A stretch of DNA of 64,000 nucleotides from NCBI RefSeq assembly GCF_021044755.1, contig NZ_JAJNOR010000005.1, positions 1 through 64,000 on the forward strand, written 5' to 3'. This document shows, piece by piece, positions 1 to 7,950 of the stretch. The stretch comes from Lientehia hominis. Its GTDB lineage: Bacteria; Bacillota; Clostridia; Lachnospirales; Lachnospiraceae. Numbering within the stretch: the first letter of the stretch is position 1; each line of letters starts with the position of its first letter. Both the position numbers and the translations under genes were made by a program. Under the pieces are notes generated by a model. That model was not told the origin of the DNA. It did not search any database and was given only the letters and a program-made list of their open reading frames with translations.

Positions 1-28
1 CTTCTCTAATATCAGCAACTTTCATCAT
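1..28 (-). CDS. 5' end of a phage gene, cut by the window edge
   Basis: Only the first nine codons (MMKVADIRE) are inside the window. They follow a GAGGTGG ribosome site six bases before the first ATG, and the start lies one base past the stop of the ORF6N gene, so the two are probably co-transcribed and coupled. The function cannot be judged from nine residues. Confidence 0.55.
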
Positions 29-29
29 A

Positions 30-782
30 TCAAGCCACCTCGATTCCGAGAATACGTTCAAATTCCGGTATCACTGTGTCAAAATACACCCAGGTATCAC
101 ACTCATGCGCGGAATGTTGACTCTTGTCCCTGCGGTACTCACCAAAAGGTGCCGTCTTTAACCGATGCTGGTTGGCAATCCTGCCGACCTTGTTCGCGGA
201 AATCCCAAACATAATACCGATATCTTTTGCAGAATAAGCCTTCTTCTGTTCAATGGCGGGTAGCGGTATGATTGGTTCCCCGGCCAGAACTTCGCTTGCT
301 TTTGACACAAGAACATTTTTATATGTACTGGAAAGTGTGTCCACCTGAGCCAGTTTCATATAAGTTTGAGCCATACGGCTGCGGGCGTTCATCATCATAA
401 TCTCTGTACGGTCTTGTTTAGACTCTTTCTGCTCTTTGACCTTGAAATATGATTTCACTAACTGCCGCTGCACCTGCCATGCTAAATCGTCAGTAAAAGA
501 CTTTGCAAGCATAAGATATCCGGATTCCGTTAGAAATACCATATCCTGTTGTACCTTTGAAGAAATACCCATTATCTTGTTGCGACGAATTTCGTCGGGA
601 CAAATTCTAAAATAATCTTCACCGGCAATAAACCTTTCCTTATTTTCTCTAAAGTTTCTCCCCGCCGTTCCCTCCGGTCTATTATGAACCATATCAACAT
701 CTTTAAATGTTACTACTCTTTGACCTCTAAATTCTTTAACTGTCATGTCTTGATTGTTTACTGTAACTATTAAACTTTGCAT
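30..782 (-). CDS. ORF6N-domain phage antirepressor-like protein
   Basis: A 250-residue protein. Residues 1-110 match the ORF6N DNA-binding domain of phage antirepressors (VTFKDVDMVHNRPEGTAGRNF is the recognisable part, shown here only as a landmark up to its first twenty residues). A basic helical middle follows, and residues 180-250 form a winged-helix-like tail (YSAKDIGIMFGISANKVGRI). Such proteins usually act in the cytoplasm, binding DNA or inactivating a repressor at induction. It sits at the far end of the moron island left of the tape measure gene rather than in the immunity region. An AT-rich promoter framed by an inverted repeat lies upstream. The family call is firm; the target is unknown. 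Confidence 0.8.
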   Translation of the reverse strand: MQSLIVTVNNQDMTVKEFRGQRVVTFKDVDMVHNRPEGTAGRNFRENKERFIAGEDYFRICPDEIRRNKIMGISSKVQQDMVFLTESGYLMLAKSFTDDLAWQVQRQLVKSYFKVKEQKESKQDRTEIMMMNARSRMAQTYMKLAQVDTLSSTYKNVLVSKASEVLAGEPIIPLPAIEQKKAYSAKDIGIMFGISANKVGRIANQHRLKTAPFGEYRRDKSQHSAHECDTWVYFDTVIPEFERILGIEVA

Positions 783-812
783 AATATAAATCCCCTTTCA
801 AAATTGTTCTTG

Positions 813-863
813 AAAGAAGTTCCAATCTGCATTATAATAATATTTACAGAAGGAAACTTCTTT
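813..863 (-). promoter_or_regulatory. Promoter region of the antirepressor, framed by an inverted repeat
   Basis: AAAGAAGTT (813-821) and its exact complement AACTTCTTT (855-863) flank an AT-rich core holding a minus-strand TATAAT (831-836). This geometry suggests an operator pair around the promoter of the antirepressor gene. No good -35 box is visible, so an activator may be needed, or the box is weak. Confidence 0.4.
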
Positions 864-904
864 GGAAAACAACCGTTTGTGCTGTGGTAGGTGCGACGGT
901 TGTT

Positions 905-1069
905 TTATTTTTCTTCCAACTTCTTAATCCCCCTACTGATGGCTTCGGTCTTATTGACCTTTTCTTTTTCACAGTATCTGTCCAAAATTTTTTTATCTTC
1001 ATTACTAATTCGGATACTTATTTTGTTTGGTCTAGGATTATTCGTTGGTCTGCCTGTCCGTGGACTCAT
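905..1069 (-). CDS. Small ribbon-helix-helix (Arc/CopG-like) DNA-binding protein
   Basis: A 54-residue gene. The ATG follows GAGGTGAGAG, an excellent ribosome site. A basic, proline-rich N-terminus (MSPRTGRPTNNPRPNK) leads into ISIRISNEDKKILDRYCEKE, a beta strand followed by a helix, and then KVNKTEAISRGIKKLEEK, the second helix of an RHH fold. Such proteins dimerise and bind paired short operators. Its own upstream region holds two copies of TGTCTGGCA flanking the -10 box, which suggests autoregulation. It lies between the type I toxin locus and the antirepressor, and may control either. Confidence 0.7.
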   Translation of the reverse strand: MSPRTGRPTNNPRPNKISIRISNEDKKILDRYCEKEKVNKTEAISRGIKKLEEK

Positions 1070-1085
1070 TCTCTCACCTCACTTT

Positions 1086-1129
1086 TGTCTGGCATAACTC
1101 TATTATATATTATGTCTGGCAAAAGTCAA
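1086..1129 (-). promoter_or_regulatory. Promoter and direct-repeat operator of the RHH gene
   Basis: On the minus strand TTGACT (1124-1129) and TATAAT (1102-1107) are separated by 16 bases. Two direct copies of TGTCTGGCA (plus strand 1086-1094 and 1113-1121) sit on either side of the -10 box, 27 bases apart. This is the layout expected for autorepression by the RHH protein encoded just downstream. Confidence 0.6.
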
Positions 1130-1278
1130 GAGGTTTTTCAACTATTTTTCCGCCCTACCTACGGAATTAAAAAAGACGCTGCATTTCGCAACGCCTTACC
1201 TGGCTTATGGGGAGGTCAGGAGCATACTCTGACAGGACTTCTCCCCTATGTTCAATTAGTTTCATAAATACCTCCAAT

Positions 1279-1300
1279 AAAAAAGAACGGTCACCCGCTC
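1279..1300 (-). terminator. Rho-independent terminator
   Basis: On the minus strand the stem GAGCGG / CCGTTC (one G-U pair) with a GTGA loop is followed by six T. It would end the toxin mRNA that comes from about 1600 and insulate the RHH gene. Confidence 0.55.
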
Positions 1301-1312
1301 TTTAAATTTTCC

Positions 1313-1341
1313 TTGATAAATTTTCCTGAAAATGTTATAGT
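1313..1341 (+). promoter_or_regulatory. Promoter of the antisense antitoxin RNA
   Basis: TTGATA (1313-1318), a 17-base spacer, and TATAGT (1336-1341). It points rightward into the 3' end of the leftward toxin transcript. It precedes no convincing coding gene but does precede a short terminator-ended stretch. Confidence 0.6.
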
Positions 1342-1347
1342 AAACAT

Positions 1348-1436
1348 AGAAAAGGAACAACCGCCCACAAGGTGGCTGACCAGAATATGAAATTAGAAAT
1401 CCCACCCGTCCCGGTCAAGTTCAGGGTGGTTTTTCT
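1348..1436 (+). ncRNA. Putative type I antitoxin antisense RNA
   Basis: A rightward transcript of about 90 bases would start near 1348 and end at the hairpin CCACCC (1402-1407) / GGGTGG (1424-1429) followed by five T. It is fully complementary to the 3' part of the toxin mRNA and covers GGTGGCTGACC (1371-1381), the arm with which the toxin mRNA 3' end would pair with its own 5' leader. This is the TxpA/RatA and BsrG/SR4 type of arrangement, where the antisense RNA overlaps the toxin mRNA tail. Confidence 0.55.
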
Positions 1437-1448
1437 ATGCTTAATGCA

Positions 1449-1535
1449 CTATCTGATAAACGTAAAAACGAATGTCAGCAATGCAATGATAAACATTCCG
1501 AAGGCCATCAGGTCTTTAAAATCAAAATGTCTCAT
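1449..1535 (-). CDS. Putative holin-like type I toxin peptide
   Basis: A 28-residue peptide: a short charged head (MRHFDFKDL), one membrane segment (MAFGMFIIALLTFVFTF) and a final IR. It matches the putative holin-like toxin family related to TxpA, BsrG and Fst, which insert into the membrane when overproduced. GGGGGTGG precedes the ATG. The mRNA leader (minus strand 1594-1566) and tail (1381-1354) contain complementary blocks, GGAACAA with TTGTTCC and GGTGGCTGACC with its complement, giving the long-range 5'-3' pairing typical of such toxin mRNAs. A minus-strand promoter near 1600-1645 is likely but not crisp. The antisense RNA lies at 1348-1436. Confidence 0.6.
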   Translation of the reverse strand: MRHFDFKDLMAFGMFIIALLTFVFTFIR

Positions 1536-1685
1536 CTGCACCACCCCCATCCTATGTAGAATAGAGGTCAGCCACCCTGTAACACGATTGTTCCTATCCA
1601 GATTTTATCATATCATTCTATCATGCGCCATACTAATTTTGTCAGTCACATAGACTGTGGATTGAAATCTATTTTTGTATATTAC

Positions 1686-1713
1686 AAACCCGCCTAAATT
1701 TGTAAGCGGGTTT
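1686..1713 (-). terminator. Hairpin terminator after the small membrane protein gene
   Basis: AAACCCGC (1686-1693) pairs with GCGGGTTT (1706-1713) around a 12-base loop. It lies just downstream of the stop of the leftward gene at 1731. It has only short T runs on either side and could work in both directions. Confidence 0.45.
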
Positions 1714-1730
1714 GCTATTCATATGAGTAG

Positions 1731-2156
1731 TTACAATTTTCTTGTTACAAGCGCAATTACGATACCAATTATAAACATTACCAAGCCCAGCAAAGCTTTA
1801 CCTAAACCAGCTATTATATCTAAATTACCTGTAATTCCTTGATAGGAAAATATGATACCAACAATCATCAAAATTGTCGATATTACATAAGCTACGATTT
1901 TACCAATACCTGTTTCGCTCGGAGGGCTATCGTTTATATAATTAGAATGTTTTTCGTTATGATTTATATCATTAATTCCTACAGTTGTTTTATTATAAGC
2001 TTTGTTGTACATAGCTCTTTTAGGGTCTTTAATAACTCCCATTCCCTTTTGACCATATCCTGGAGTTATCACCTTCTTCGTGTTCCTATTAACTTTCCCT
2101 GTAGTTTTTGCTTTAAAAGATTTTTTATATGACGGTGTCCTCAATCCCATTTTCAT
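1731..2156 (-). CDS. Small phage membrane protein, unknown function
   Basis: A 141-residue protein when started at the ATG at 2156, which has TAGGAGGA nine bases upstream; an in-frame extension to 2219 lacks such a site. The N-terminal ninety residues are basic and polar (KTTGKVNRNTKKVITPGYGQ), and two membrane segments lie at about 87-106 and 120-138 (KIVAYVISTILMIVGIIFSY and ALLGLVMFIIGIVIALV). I recognise no family. It follows the moron lipoprotein by 46 bases and probably shares its transcript. A role at the host membrane, such as superinfection exclusion, is a guess from context. Confidence 0.6.
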   Translation of the reverse strand: MKMGLRTPSYKKSFKAKTTGKVNRNTKKVITPGYGQKGMGVIKDPKRAMYNKAYNKTTVGINDINHNEKHSNYINDSPPSETGIGKIVAYVISTILMIVGIIFSYQGITGNLDIIAGLGKALLGLVMFIIGIVIALVTRKL

Positions 2157-2202
2157 ACTAATCCTCCTATAAATATACACTCTAATTATGAACACGATAT
2201 TG

Positions 2203-3021
2203 TTAACGATAATCACCATGAGTGCAAACTATTTGTGAGTAAGTACATTCTTCAGGTATCGTTCCCATCAAAAGCAAACCATCATTAGCATCCACGCCTT
2301 TAGTCTCTCCTGCCTTTAGTCCATCCACGCTTCCCCTTAATACAGTAACCATCTCTCCTTTACTGTTTTTCACAGGAATAACTACAAATACATCTTTATC
2401 ATAATCCGAAGAGCCAGTATTAGTCAGCTGACCGAGCATTGACGTCCCCCAACTGGAATCATATTCTAATTCACCTGGAGTAAATTCCATATCACATTCA
2501 CGATATTTTGTCAATTTTTCAACTGAATAATGAATTTCTGGTGTTCCAATTTGCTCATTTGGAACATCCTCAGTTAAAAGACCTTCACAAATATATGCTG
2601 ATTCTCCTGGGTTTAAAGTGGCAGGACTAATAGATGCAAGTTTATCAGTGCTAATTATATTCCCGTCTATATCGAATAGATCAATAGAAACATCATCAAA
2701 ATGTATTGTAGCAGCGCTAACATTTTTAAGCTCGCTCAAATAAACAACAACTCCACTATTTCCAACATCTTTTACTAACTTAGTAGACACAACTTGTACA
2801 CCATCGTTATATAATTGCTGACTTTCAGACGAAGAATCAGTATACCCTTCGTTAACGGGTGTGTTAATCTTATTAGAATATTCATCGCTCGGTTGGTGAT
2901 TAGAAGATTTTGAAGTTGAAGGTGCGGTAGAAACAGGAGCGAAACTAGCATTATCATCCCCACATCCAAATAAGCTACAACACAATATTAATACAATACC
3001 CACACATAATACCTTTTTCAT
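2203..3021 (-). CDS. Secreted lipoprotein with an FxLYD-like beta domain (moron)
   Basis: A 272-residue protein. MKKVLCVGIVLILCCSLFGC is a lipoprotein signal with lipobox LFGC, so cysteine 20 would be lipidated and the protein anchored on the outer face of the membrane. A Ser/Asn-rich linker (22-70) precedes two beta-rich parts that recall FxLYD/DUF5067 domains (VVYLSELKNVSAATIHFDDV; LGQLTNTGSSDYDKDVFVVI). It is a cargo gene rather than a structural one. It has its own promoter and a hairpin over its ribosome site. Phage lipoproteins are known to block superinfection in streptococcal phage TP-J34; that this one does so is inference. Confidence 0.7.
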   Translation of the reverse strand: MKKVLCVGIVLILCCSLFGCGDDNASFAPVSTAPSTSKSSNHQPSDEYSNKINTPVNEGYTDSSSESQQLYNDGVQVVSTKLVKDVGNSGVVVYLSELKNVSAATIHFDDVSIDLFDIDGNIISTDKLASISPATLNPGESAYICEGLLTEDVPNEQIGTPEIHYSVEKLTKYRECDMEFTPGELEYDSSWGTSMLGQLTNTGSSDYDKDVFVVIPVKNSKGEMVTVLRGSVDGLKAGETKGVDANDGLLLMGTIPEECTYSQIVCTHGDYR

Positions 3022-3028
3022 ATAAATT

Positions 3029-3081
3029 CCCTCCCGTAAAATATATTAATTTTATTATACTCCGCGGGAGGGTAAATTCAA
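3029..3081 (-). promoter_or_regulatory. Moron promoter nested in a ribosome-site-hiding hairpin
   Basis: On the minus strand CCCTCCCG (3072-3065) and CGGGAGGG (3036-3029) are perfect complements; the second contains the GGGAGG ribosome site of the lipoprotein gene. A promoter, TTGAAT (3081-3076), 16 bases, TATAAT (3059-3054), fires into the loop. Transcripts from it lack the first arm and leave the site free, whereas read-through from the tail operon would carry both arms and hide it. Confidence 0.55.
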
Positions 3082-6000
3082 AGCTTTTTTGACAAAACTC
3101 TCGATACTACTGGAGCCGTTTTCCTTCCAACACGCTCGCTGTCCATGTACACGTCCCCGTCCTTCATTTCAACCGTTACTTCTGGCTTAATTTGAAGCAA
3201 TGCTGCGATTTCTTTCGCTAAGGCTTTGGTATCAACGCTGGGAGCCTGGATTGTAATAAGTTCGTTTTTAAACATTCCCGAAGTTGTAAAATCATCAAAG
3301 GTACTTGCCCTTAATGCCGCCGAAGCATCGTTCATTCCCAGGATGGCGCCGGTCTGCTCATAAAGGCTCAACGCCCGTGACCGCTTTGATGTACTGAGCG
3401 GTATTACGACTTCTGGATTATTCCCTTCTGCCAGCCAGGAGAGCTGCTCATTTCTGACAAAGCCACCGTTGGCGTGTCTCACGGCCGTACCTGAAAACTG
3501 TTGTGCAACCGTTTGGATAAATGCTTTAAGAGGATTCTTACTGAGCTGGTTTTGCATCTCATCCCGTCCGGTTTTTGCTTTCTTCTTCCAGTCGTCCGAA
3601 GGGTCTTCTACCGTAGGCGGATTTAAGTTGGATTCATTCAGCACCAACTCCATTCCTTCGATGCCTGTTATTCCCATTGCTTTTAAGTTTTCCACAAATT
3701 GTGGCGTAACTATGCCTATCTGTTCGCCCGTAGACTTATTTACTGCCTCGATTGTTCCTTTGGCAGCGCCCTGTACAAATTTAATATTATCATACATCCC
3801 TTGTCCAAGGCTATCGTCCACAGCAATACCGAGTTCCATTAGCTTACCAAGGATTCCCGGCCGCATTGCTTCATCCGCCTGATTCAATTGCCCCAAAAGA
3901 CTCACCGCCTGGGCCTGTACGCTCGGCTCCTGCCCTACTAGCGATCCAATTAAACTATCGGAAGCATTAATACCTAAGTTGTTAAAAAGGCTCTGTATCT
4001 GCGGCTCCTGAATGGCTATTCCGTTAGCCATCTCATTCAGCATCCCCAATACTTCGTCCCGGACTTCCGGACTCATCGCATTAATACCACTCGCCAGATT
4101 ACTAGGCACACCCATTCCCAGGGCTTCCATTGCACTTTCAATGTCCGGGTAACTGGTCTTTGCCGCGGTAAGTACCTGTTCCATTACACCTGTTCCCGCA
4201 TCAAACACAATCCCGTAGTTATTTTCCAGTGCTTCGGCCAACCCTTTCGGTATCTGCTGTCCGGCTTCTATAGCGTTTGAGATCGTGTTCTGAAGCTCTG
4301 GCGAATCCGCCACCTGATCTGCCAGCAGTTTATAAGATGCGTCGACATCGCCCGTCATGGCAGCCAGTTTATTATAATCGGTCAGTCCTTTTCGGATGTT
4401 GTCAGGAGGGATTTCTCCCATATCCCGGTACTTTTGTGCAATGCTCTCCAGTTCTTGTATGTCCGGTTCCATGTTTTTCAAGAGTTTTCCTACAGCGTCT
4501 TTCGTAGGCCCATCCATATCGGAAGCACCCTTCATGAAATCCATTTCTAGTGCGTCAAAAAATCCACCTATATCCGTTGGATACTGTTCCAACTTATCTG
4601 TAAATGTCGTTGAAATACCTTCTGCGAACTCGTCCGCTGCATCATCTGCTGCTGCTTCATAGTTTCCCTGAATGGTATCAATCTCAGCTTCTATCGCACC
4701 TAAATGTATTTCTCCTTGTTTCGCATAAAATTGGCTGTTGATATCAGCCAGAATCCTCTCGTAATCTTCGCCCCCGTTCGGATACTCCATATTTAATGCT
4801 GCAACAACCGTATCATATGCTTGATCTGCTTCGTCCAGGCGCTCTTGAATCTGATTATGGATTTCCTCCTGCAGCTTTTGAAAACTTTCTGCGTCAATTG
4901 ATCCATTTTTTGGCGCGCTGGCAACAATTCGTCCAAGCGAAGCTTCGTATTCGGCCTGAGATACTTTTTCCATGTATTCCTGAATCTTCTGCCTCTTTTC
5001 TTCAATCACGGCAAATTCATCATCGTCCATTATCCCGTCAGCCCAGGCATCATCGACCGCTTGTGCCAGCTCATCGCCCAGAGCCTTTAATTCCTGCGAT
5101 GTTCCATTATAAAATTCCTTTGTAAATTCGGACAAATTGGAGTATGCCGCCGTCCCCGGTTCCAAAAGCGCGTCTATCGCCAGAGTTGCCGTATAATGCT
5201 GCTGCTCGACATAATCCTGCACCTGGTTCACGTAGCTTAATACGGATTCTTTGTATCCCTCCCGTTCCTCCTGGGACAGCTCCAGACCGACACTGATTTT
5301 CCAGGCCGCTTTGTCCATTTCCTGAACGGTTGACCGTAAATCACTCTCCAGAGATTCTAACTGCTCCTTCGCCTCAACGGCTGCACTGACCTTGACCGTC
5401 CAATCCGTAGTGGTCAGGCGTTTGGCAACGTCCTCCACTTCCTCCGCAGATAGTTTGACGTCTCCGAAGTGCTCCTTTAGATTGGCTTCCACAGCTTTTT
5501 TTCTGGCAATGATAAAAGCGGTTCCAATCCCTACGATTGCCGCCGCAGAAAGTACCGCTACCCCAGTTGGCGAGGCAAGCTTTGACAAAACGCCTGAAAA
5601 ACCACCCATAGTTGACGTCGCCTTTCCCGCTTCTCCTGCCACATCTGCCACGCCATCGGACATAGTTTTCAGGGGAGCCTTCTTTCCGGCCTTCTCAAGC
5701 AACCCACCTATCCCTTTCGTAAGGCTCCCGATTCCCTTTGTCGTAGAACCGGCAATTTTTAGAACCGGCCCTAATGCGGCCGCAAATCCGGCGGTATACA
5801 CAATTGTTTTCTGCTGCTCAGGAGATAGGTCAGAAAATTTTTCCGCCAGATCACCAATGAACTCTATTCCCTTCGTGATCAATGGAAGTAGTTGTTCCCC
5901 GGCCTTGATTCCAGCATTTTTTAATTTATTGATCTCTTTTTTGATTTTCCCCATGTCGGAATCATTCATTTTCTCGAACGCGGATTCCGTGGCACCTGCG

Positions 6001-7733
6001 CTGTCCTGCATGGCTGACATTGCGCCCTGCATGTCCTTCGCGCCCGTCTCGGAAGTCAGGACCATCATAGAGTTAAGACCTTCTACAGAGCCAAATAAGG
6101 TAGCAAAACCCCCTATGGGACTGTCCGATGCCTGTGCGAGAGCGTCCATACTTCCAGAGAGTTCTTTCGTTTCGGCCTTAAGATTCTTGTACTCTTCAGA
6201 ACTTTTCTTCCCCTGTTCTTCCAGCTCTGCCATCCTGGCCTGATTCTGTCCTACTTTCTCAGACAGGTTTGCGTATTCCGGAGCTGCTGTCTGCAAGGCG
6301 GCTTTTACATCTTCCATGACTCCTGTAAGGCCTTTGCTCTGCAAGGCAGAGGCAGAAAAATCAAGTCCAAGAGCGGCAGCGGCATCTGAAGCTTCAGAGG
6401 TTGGCTTGATGATATTGGACAGTGCTGCTTTAAGGCCCGTTACCGCCTCAGAGGTTCCAATACCGTTTTTGGTCAGCGTCGCCATGATGGACATGACTTC
6501 TTCGATGCTCATACCAAGCTGGGACGTAATGGGAATCACCTGACCCATGCTACCTGCCAGTTCACCAAAGGTTGTTTTCCCATAGTTCTGCGTCATCAGC
6601 ATCATATCAGAGACCTTCTGCATGTTATCCACACCAGATAGGCCATAGCTGTTCATGATGGTAGTCAAACCATCTACGGCGGTTGCGGTATCGGTAAAAC
6701 CTCCCTTCGCAGCTTTTGCAGCAATTGTCGTATAGCCAATGGCATTTGCAGTATCTCCGGTTGCAGAAATAGTCTGGTATAAAGCCTCGTTGAACTCCGT
6801 CACAGCAACACCAGTTTTGTCGGATATTTCCATCACGCCGGATTTTATTTCATCCATGCCGAGCACAGTCTCGTCCGCAATTGTGGAGACTTTTGCAAAA
6901 CTATCTCCAGCATCCAGAGCAAGCTTTGTCGCTGCGGTTCCTGCCGCCACCAATGGTGTTGTTATCCCCAGGGTAAGACCGTTTCCCATCCGATTCATCC
7001 CGTCCCCAATGGTCTGCATCTTTGTGCCGGCTTCCTTCATGGCTCCACCGAATACCGTGGCTTTGCTCTGTGCCTGCTCCAGCTCCCGGCTCATCTGGCT
7101 CACGGCTACTTCCGTGTTGTTTAAGTCGGTCTGAAATTCCTTTACCTTTTCGCCAGCATCTTCTATTTCCACTCCCAAGGCATCGTGTTTATTTTCCAGT
7201 TGGAAAAGTTCATTTCGGTATTTCTCCGATTTATCCCGAGCCTTCTCATAACTGTCTGTGATCTCTCGGTTTTTTTCAATGGCCGCTTGTACCTGAGTAC
7301 TGTTCTCCCCATATTCTTTTGTGACAGCCTTGATTTCATTTTGAGCTTCTTTATACGCTCCAGAGAGATTCTTCACCTTTTCCTGCGCTTCACTGTATTT
7401 TTGTTTTGCTGCGCTGATTTTTTCATTCAGGTCTTTTTGTTCGCTTTTTGACCGGGAGATAATCGTATTCAGGCCCTCGATCTCTCTTTTATAAACATTG
7501 CATTTACTCTTTGCCTGCTCAATGTTTGTCGAGAGTGTCTTTGCCTTTGTCGCAGCGTCATGAAAGGCGTTTCCGGTCCCTTTGCTCACCGCTTCCAGCT
7601 TATTGATCTCTGACTGAGCCAGTTTTCCCGATCTCTCGATCTTATCCAATTCCTTAGTCGCGCTGGCAACGGATGTTTCCATATTGGTCAGATCCAGCTC
7701 AATATACCCTTTTGCAATGCCCAGTTCTTCCAT
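3078..7733 (-). CDS. Tail tape measure protein, TP901 type
   Basis: A 1551-residue protein. Residues 1-230 are coiled coil (KLAQSEINKLEAVSKGTGNA). Residues 240-450 carry the TP901 tape measure core, with AGDSFAKVSTIADETVLGM and YGLSGVDNMQKVSDMMLMTQ as landmarks. Hydrophobic stretches lie at about 695-790, and the rest is long and helical. It sets tail length and is ejected through the tail; at roughly 1.5 angstrom per residue this predicts a tail near 230 nm, so a siphovirus. It starts four bases after the tail chaperone reading frame. Instead of distal tail genes, a moron island follows on its left. Confidence 0.95.
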   Translation of the reverse strand: MEELGIAKGYIELDLTNMETSVASATKELDKIERSGKLAQSEINKLEAVSKGTGNAFHDAATKAKTLSTNIEQAKSKCNVYKREIEGLNTIISRSKSEQKDLNEKISAAKQKYSEAQEKVKNLSGAYKEAQNEIKAVTKEYGENSTQVQAAIEKNREITDSYEKARDKSEKYRNELFQLENKHDALGVEIEDAGEKVKEFQTDLNNTEVAVSQMSRELEQAQSKATVFGGAMKEAGTKMQTIGDGMNRMGNGLTLGITTPLVAAGTAATKLALDAGDSFAKVSTIADETVLGMDEIKSGVMEISDKTGVAVTEFNEALYQTISATGDTANAIGYTTIAAKAAKGGFTDTATAVDGLTTIMNSYGLSGVDNMQKVSDMMLMTQNYGKTTFGELAGSMGQVIPITSQLGMSIEEVMSIMATLTKNGIGTSEAVTGLKAALSNIIKPTSEASDAAAALGLDFSASALQSKGLTGVMEDVKAALQTAAPEYANLSEKVGQNQARMAELEEQGKKSSEEYKNLKAETKELSGSMDALAQASDSPIGGFATLFGSVEGLNSMMVLTSETGAKDMQGAMSAMQDSAGATESAFEKMNDSDMGKIKKEINKLKNAGIKAGEQLLPLITKGIEFIGDLAEKFSDLSPEQQKTIVYTAGFAAALGPVLKIAGSTTKGIGSLTKGIGGLLEKAGKKAPLKTMSDGVADVAGEAGKATSTMGGFSGVLSKLASPTGVAVLSAAAIVGIGTAFIIARKKAVEANLKEHFGDVKLSAEEVEDVAKRLTTTDWTVKVSAAVEAKEQLESLESDLRSTVQEMDKAAWKISVGLELSQEEREGYKESVLSYVNQVQDYVEQQHYTATLAIDALLEPGTAAYSNLSEFTKEFYNGTSQELKALGDELAQAVDDAWADGIMDDDEFAVIEEKRQKIQEYMEKVSQAEYEASLGRIVASAPKNGSIDAESFQKLQEEIHNQIQERLDEADQAYDTVVAALNMEYPNGGEDYERILADINSQFYAKQGEIHLGAIEAEIDTIQGNYEAAADDAADEFAEGISTTFTDKLEQYPTDIGGFFDALEMDFMKGASDMDGPTKDAVGKLLKNMEPDIQELESIAQKYRDMGEIPPDNIRKGLTDYNKLAAMTGDVDASYKLLADQVADSPELQNTISNAIEAGQQIPKGLAEALENNYGIVFDAGTGVMEQVLTAAKTSYPDIESAMEALGMGVPSNLASGINAMSPEVRDEVLGMLNEMANGIAIQEPQIQSLFNNLGINASDSLIGSLVGQEPSVQAQAVSLLGQLNQADEAMRPGILGKLMELGIAVDDSLGQGMYDNIKFVQGAAKGTIEAVNKSTGEQIGIVTPQFVENLKAMGITGIEGMELVLNESNLNPPTVEDPSDDWKKKAKTGRDEMQNQLSKNPLKAFIQTVAQQFSGTAVRHANGGFVRNEQLSWLAEGNNPEVVIPLSTSKRSRALSLYEQTGAILGMNDASAALRASTFDDFTTSGMFKNELITIQAPSVDTKALAKEIAALLQIKPEVTVEMKDGDVYMDSERVGRKTAPVVSRVLSKKL

Positions 7734-7737
7734 TGCC

Positions 7738-7950
7738 TTACACTCCTAACTTTGCATAAAATTCACTCATGCTGGTCACTTCCGTCTCGTAGACAGGGGA
7801 TTCCCCATCATACATACGGCCTTTGATATACTCGCAGGCTTCATCCAAGCAGAATGATACATAATCATCTTCGATTCTTAGCACCTGGCTGGCGCTTGTT
7901 TTCCGCGCCCGTGCCAGATTCATTACTCGCATTAGCTCCTTGCTTTTCAC
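7738..7950 (-). CDS. Tail assembly chaperone, frameshifted C-terminal part (GT-like)
   Basis: A 70-codon frame that overlaps the end of the upstream chaperone gene by 86 bases and stops just before the tape measure gene. This is the place where gpG/gpGT-type programmed frameshifting occurs in long-tailed phages. It is offset so that a +1 or a -2 slip would fuse the frames, the -2 case being known from phage Mu. The open frame is bounded upstream by TGA near 7970. The first codon is GTG without a ribosome site. An internal ATG preceded closely by AAGGAG makes separate translation an alternative. The end reads SMSEFYAKLGV. Confidence 0.6.
   Translation of the reverse strand: MKSKELMRVMNLARARKTSASQVLRIEDDYVSFCLDEACEYIKGRMYDGESPVYETEVTSMSEFYAKLGV

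Noticed and set aside
884..1267. Plus-strand frames of 127 and 68 codons
   Set aside because: They are antisense to the RHH gene, which has a near-perfect ribosome site and a clear fold pattern.
5392..6243. A 283-codon plus-strand open frame in the tail region
   Set aside because: It is antisense to the TP901 core of the tape measure gene and rich in Ser/Pro/Ala as complements of coiled coil often are.
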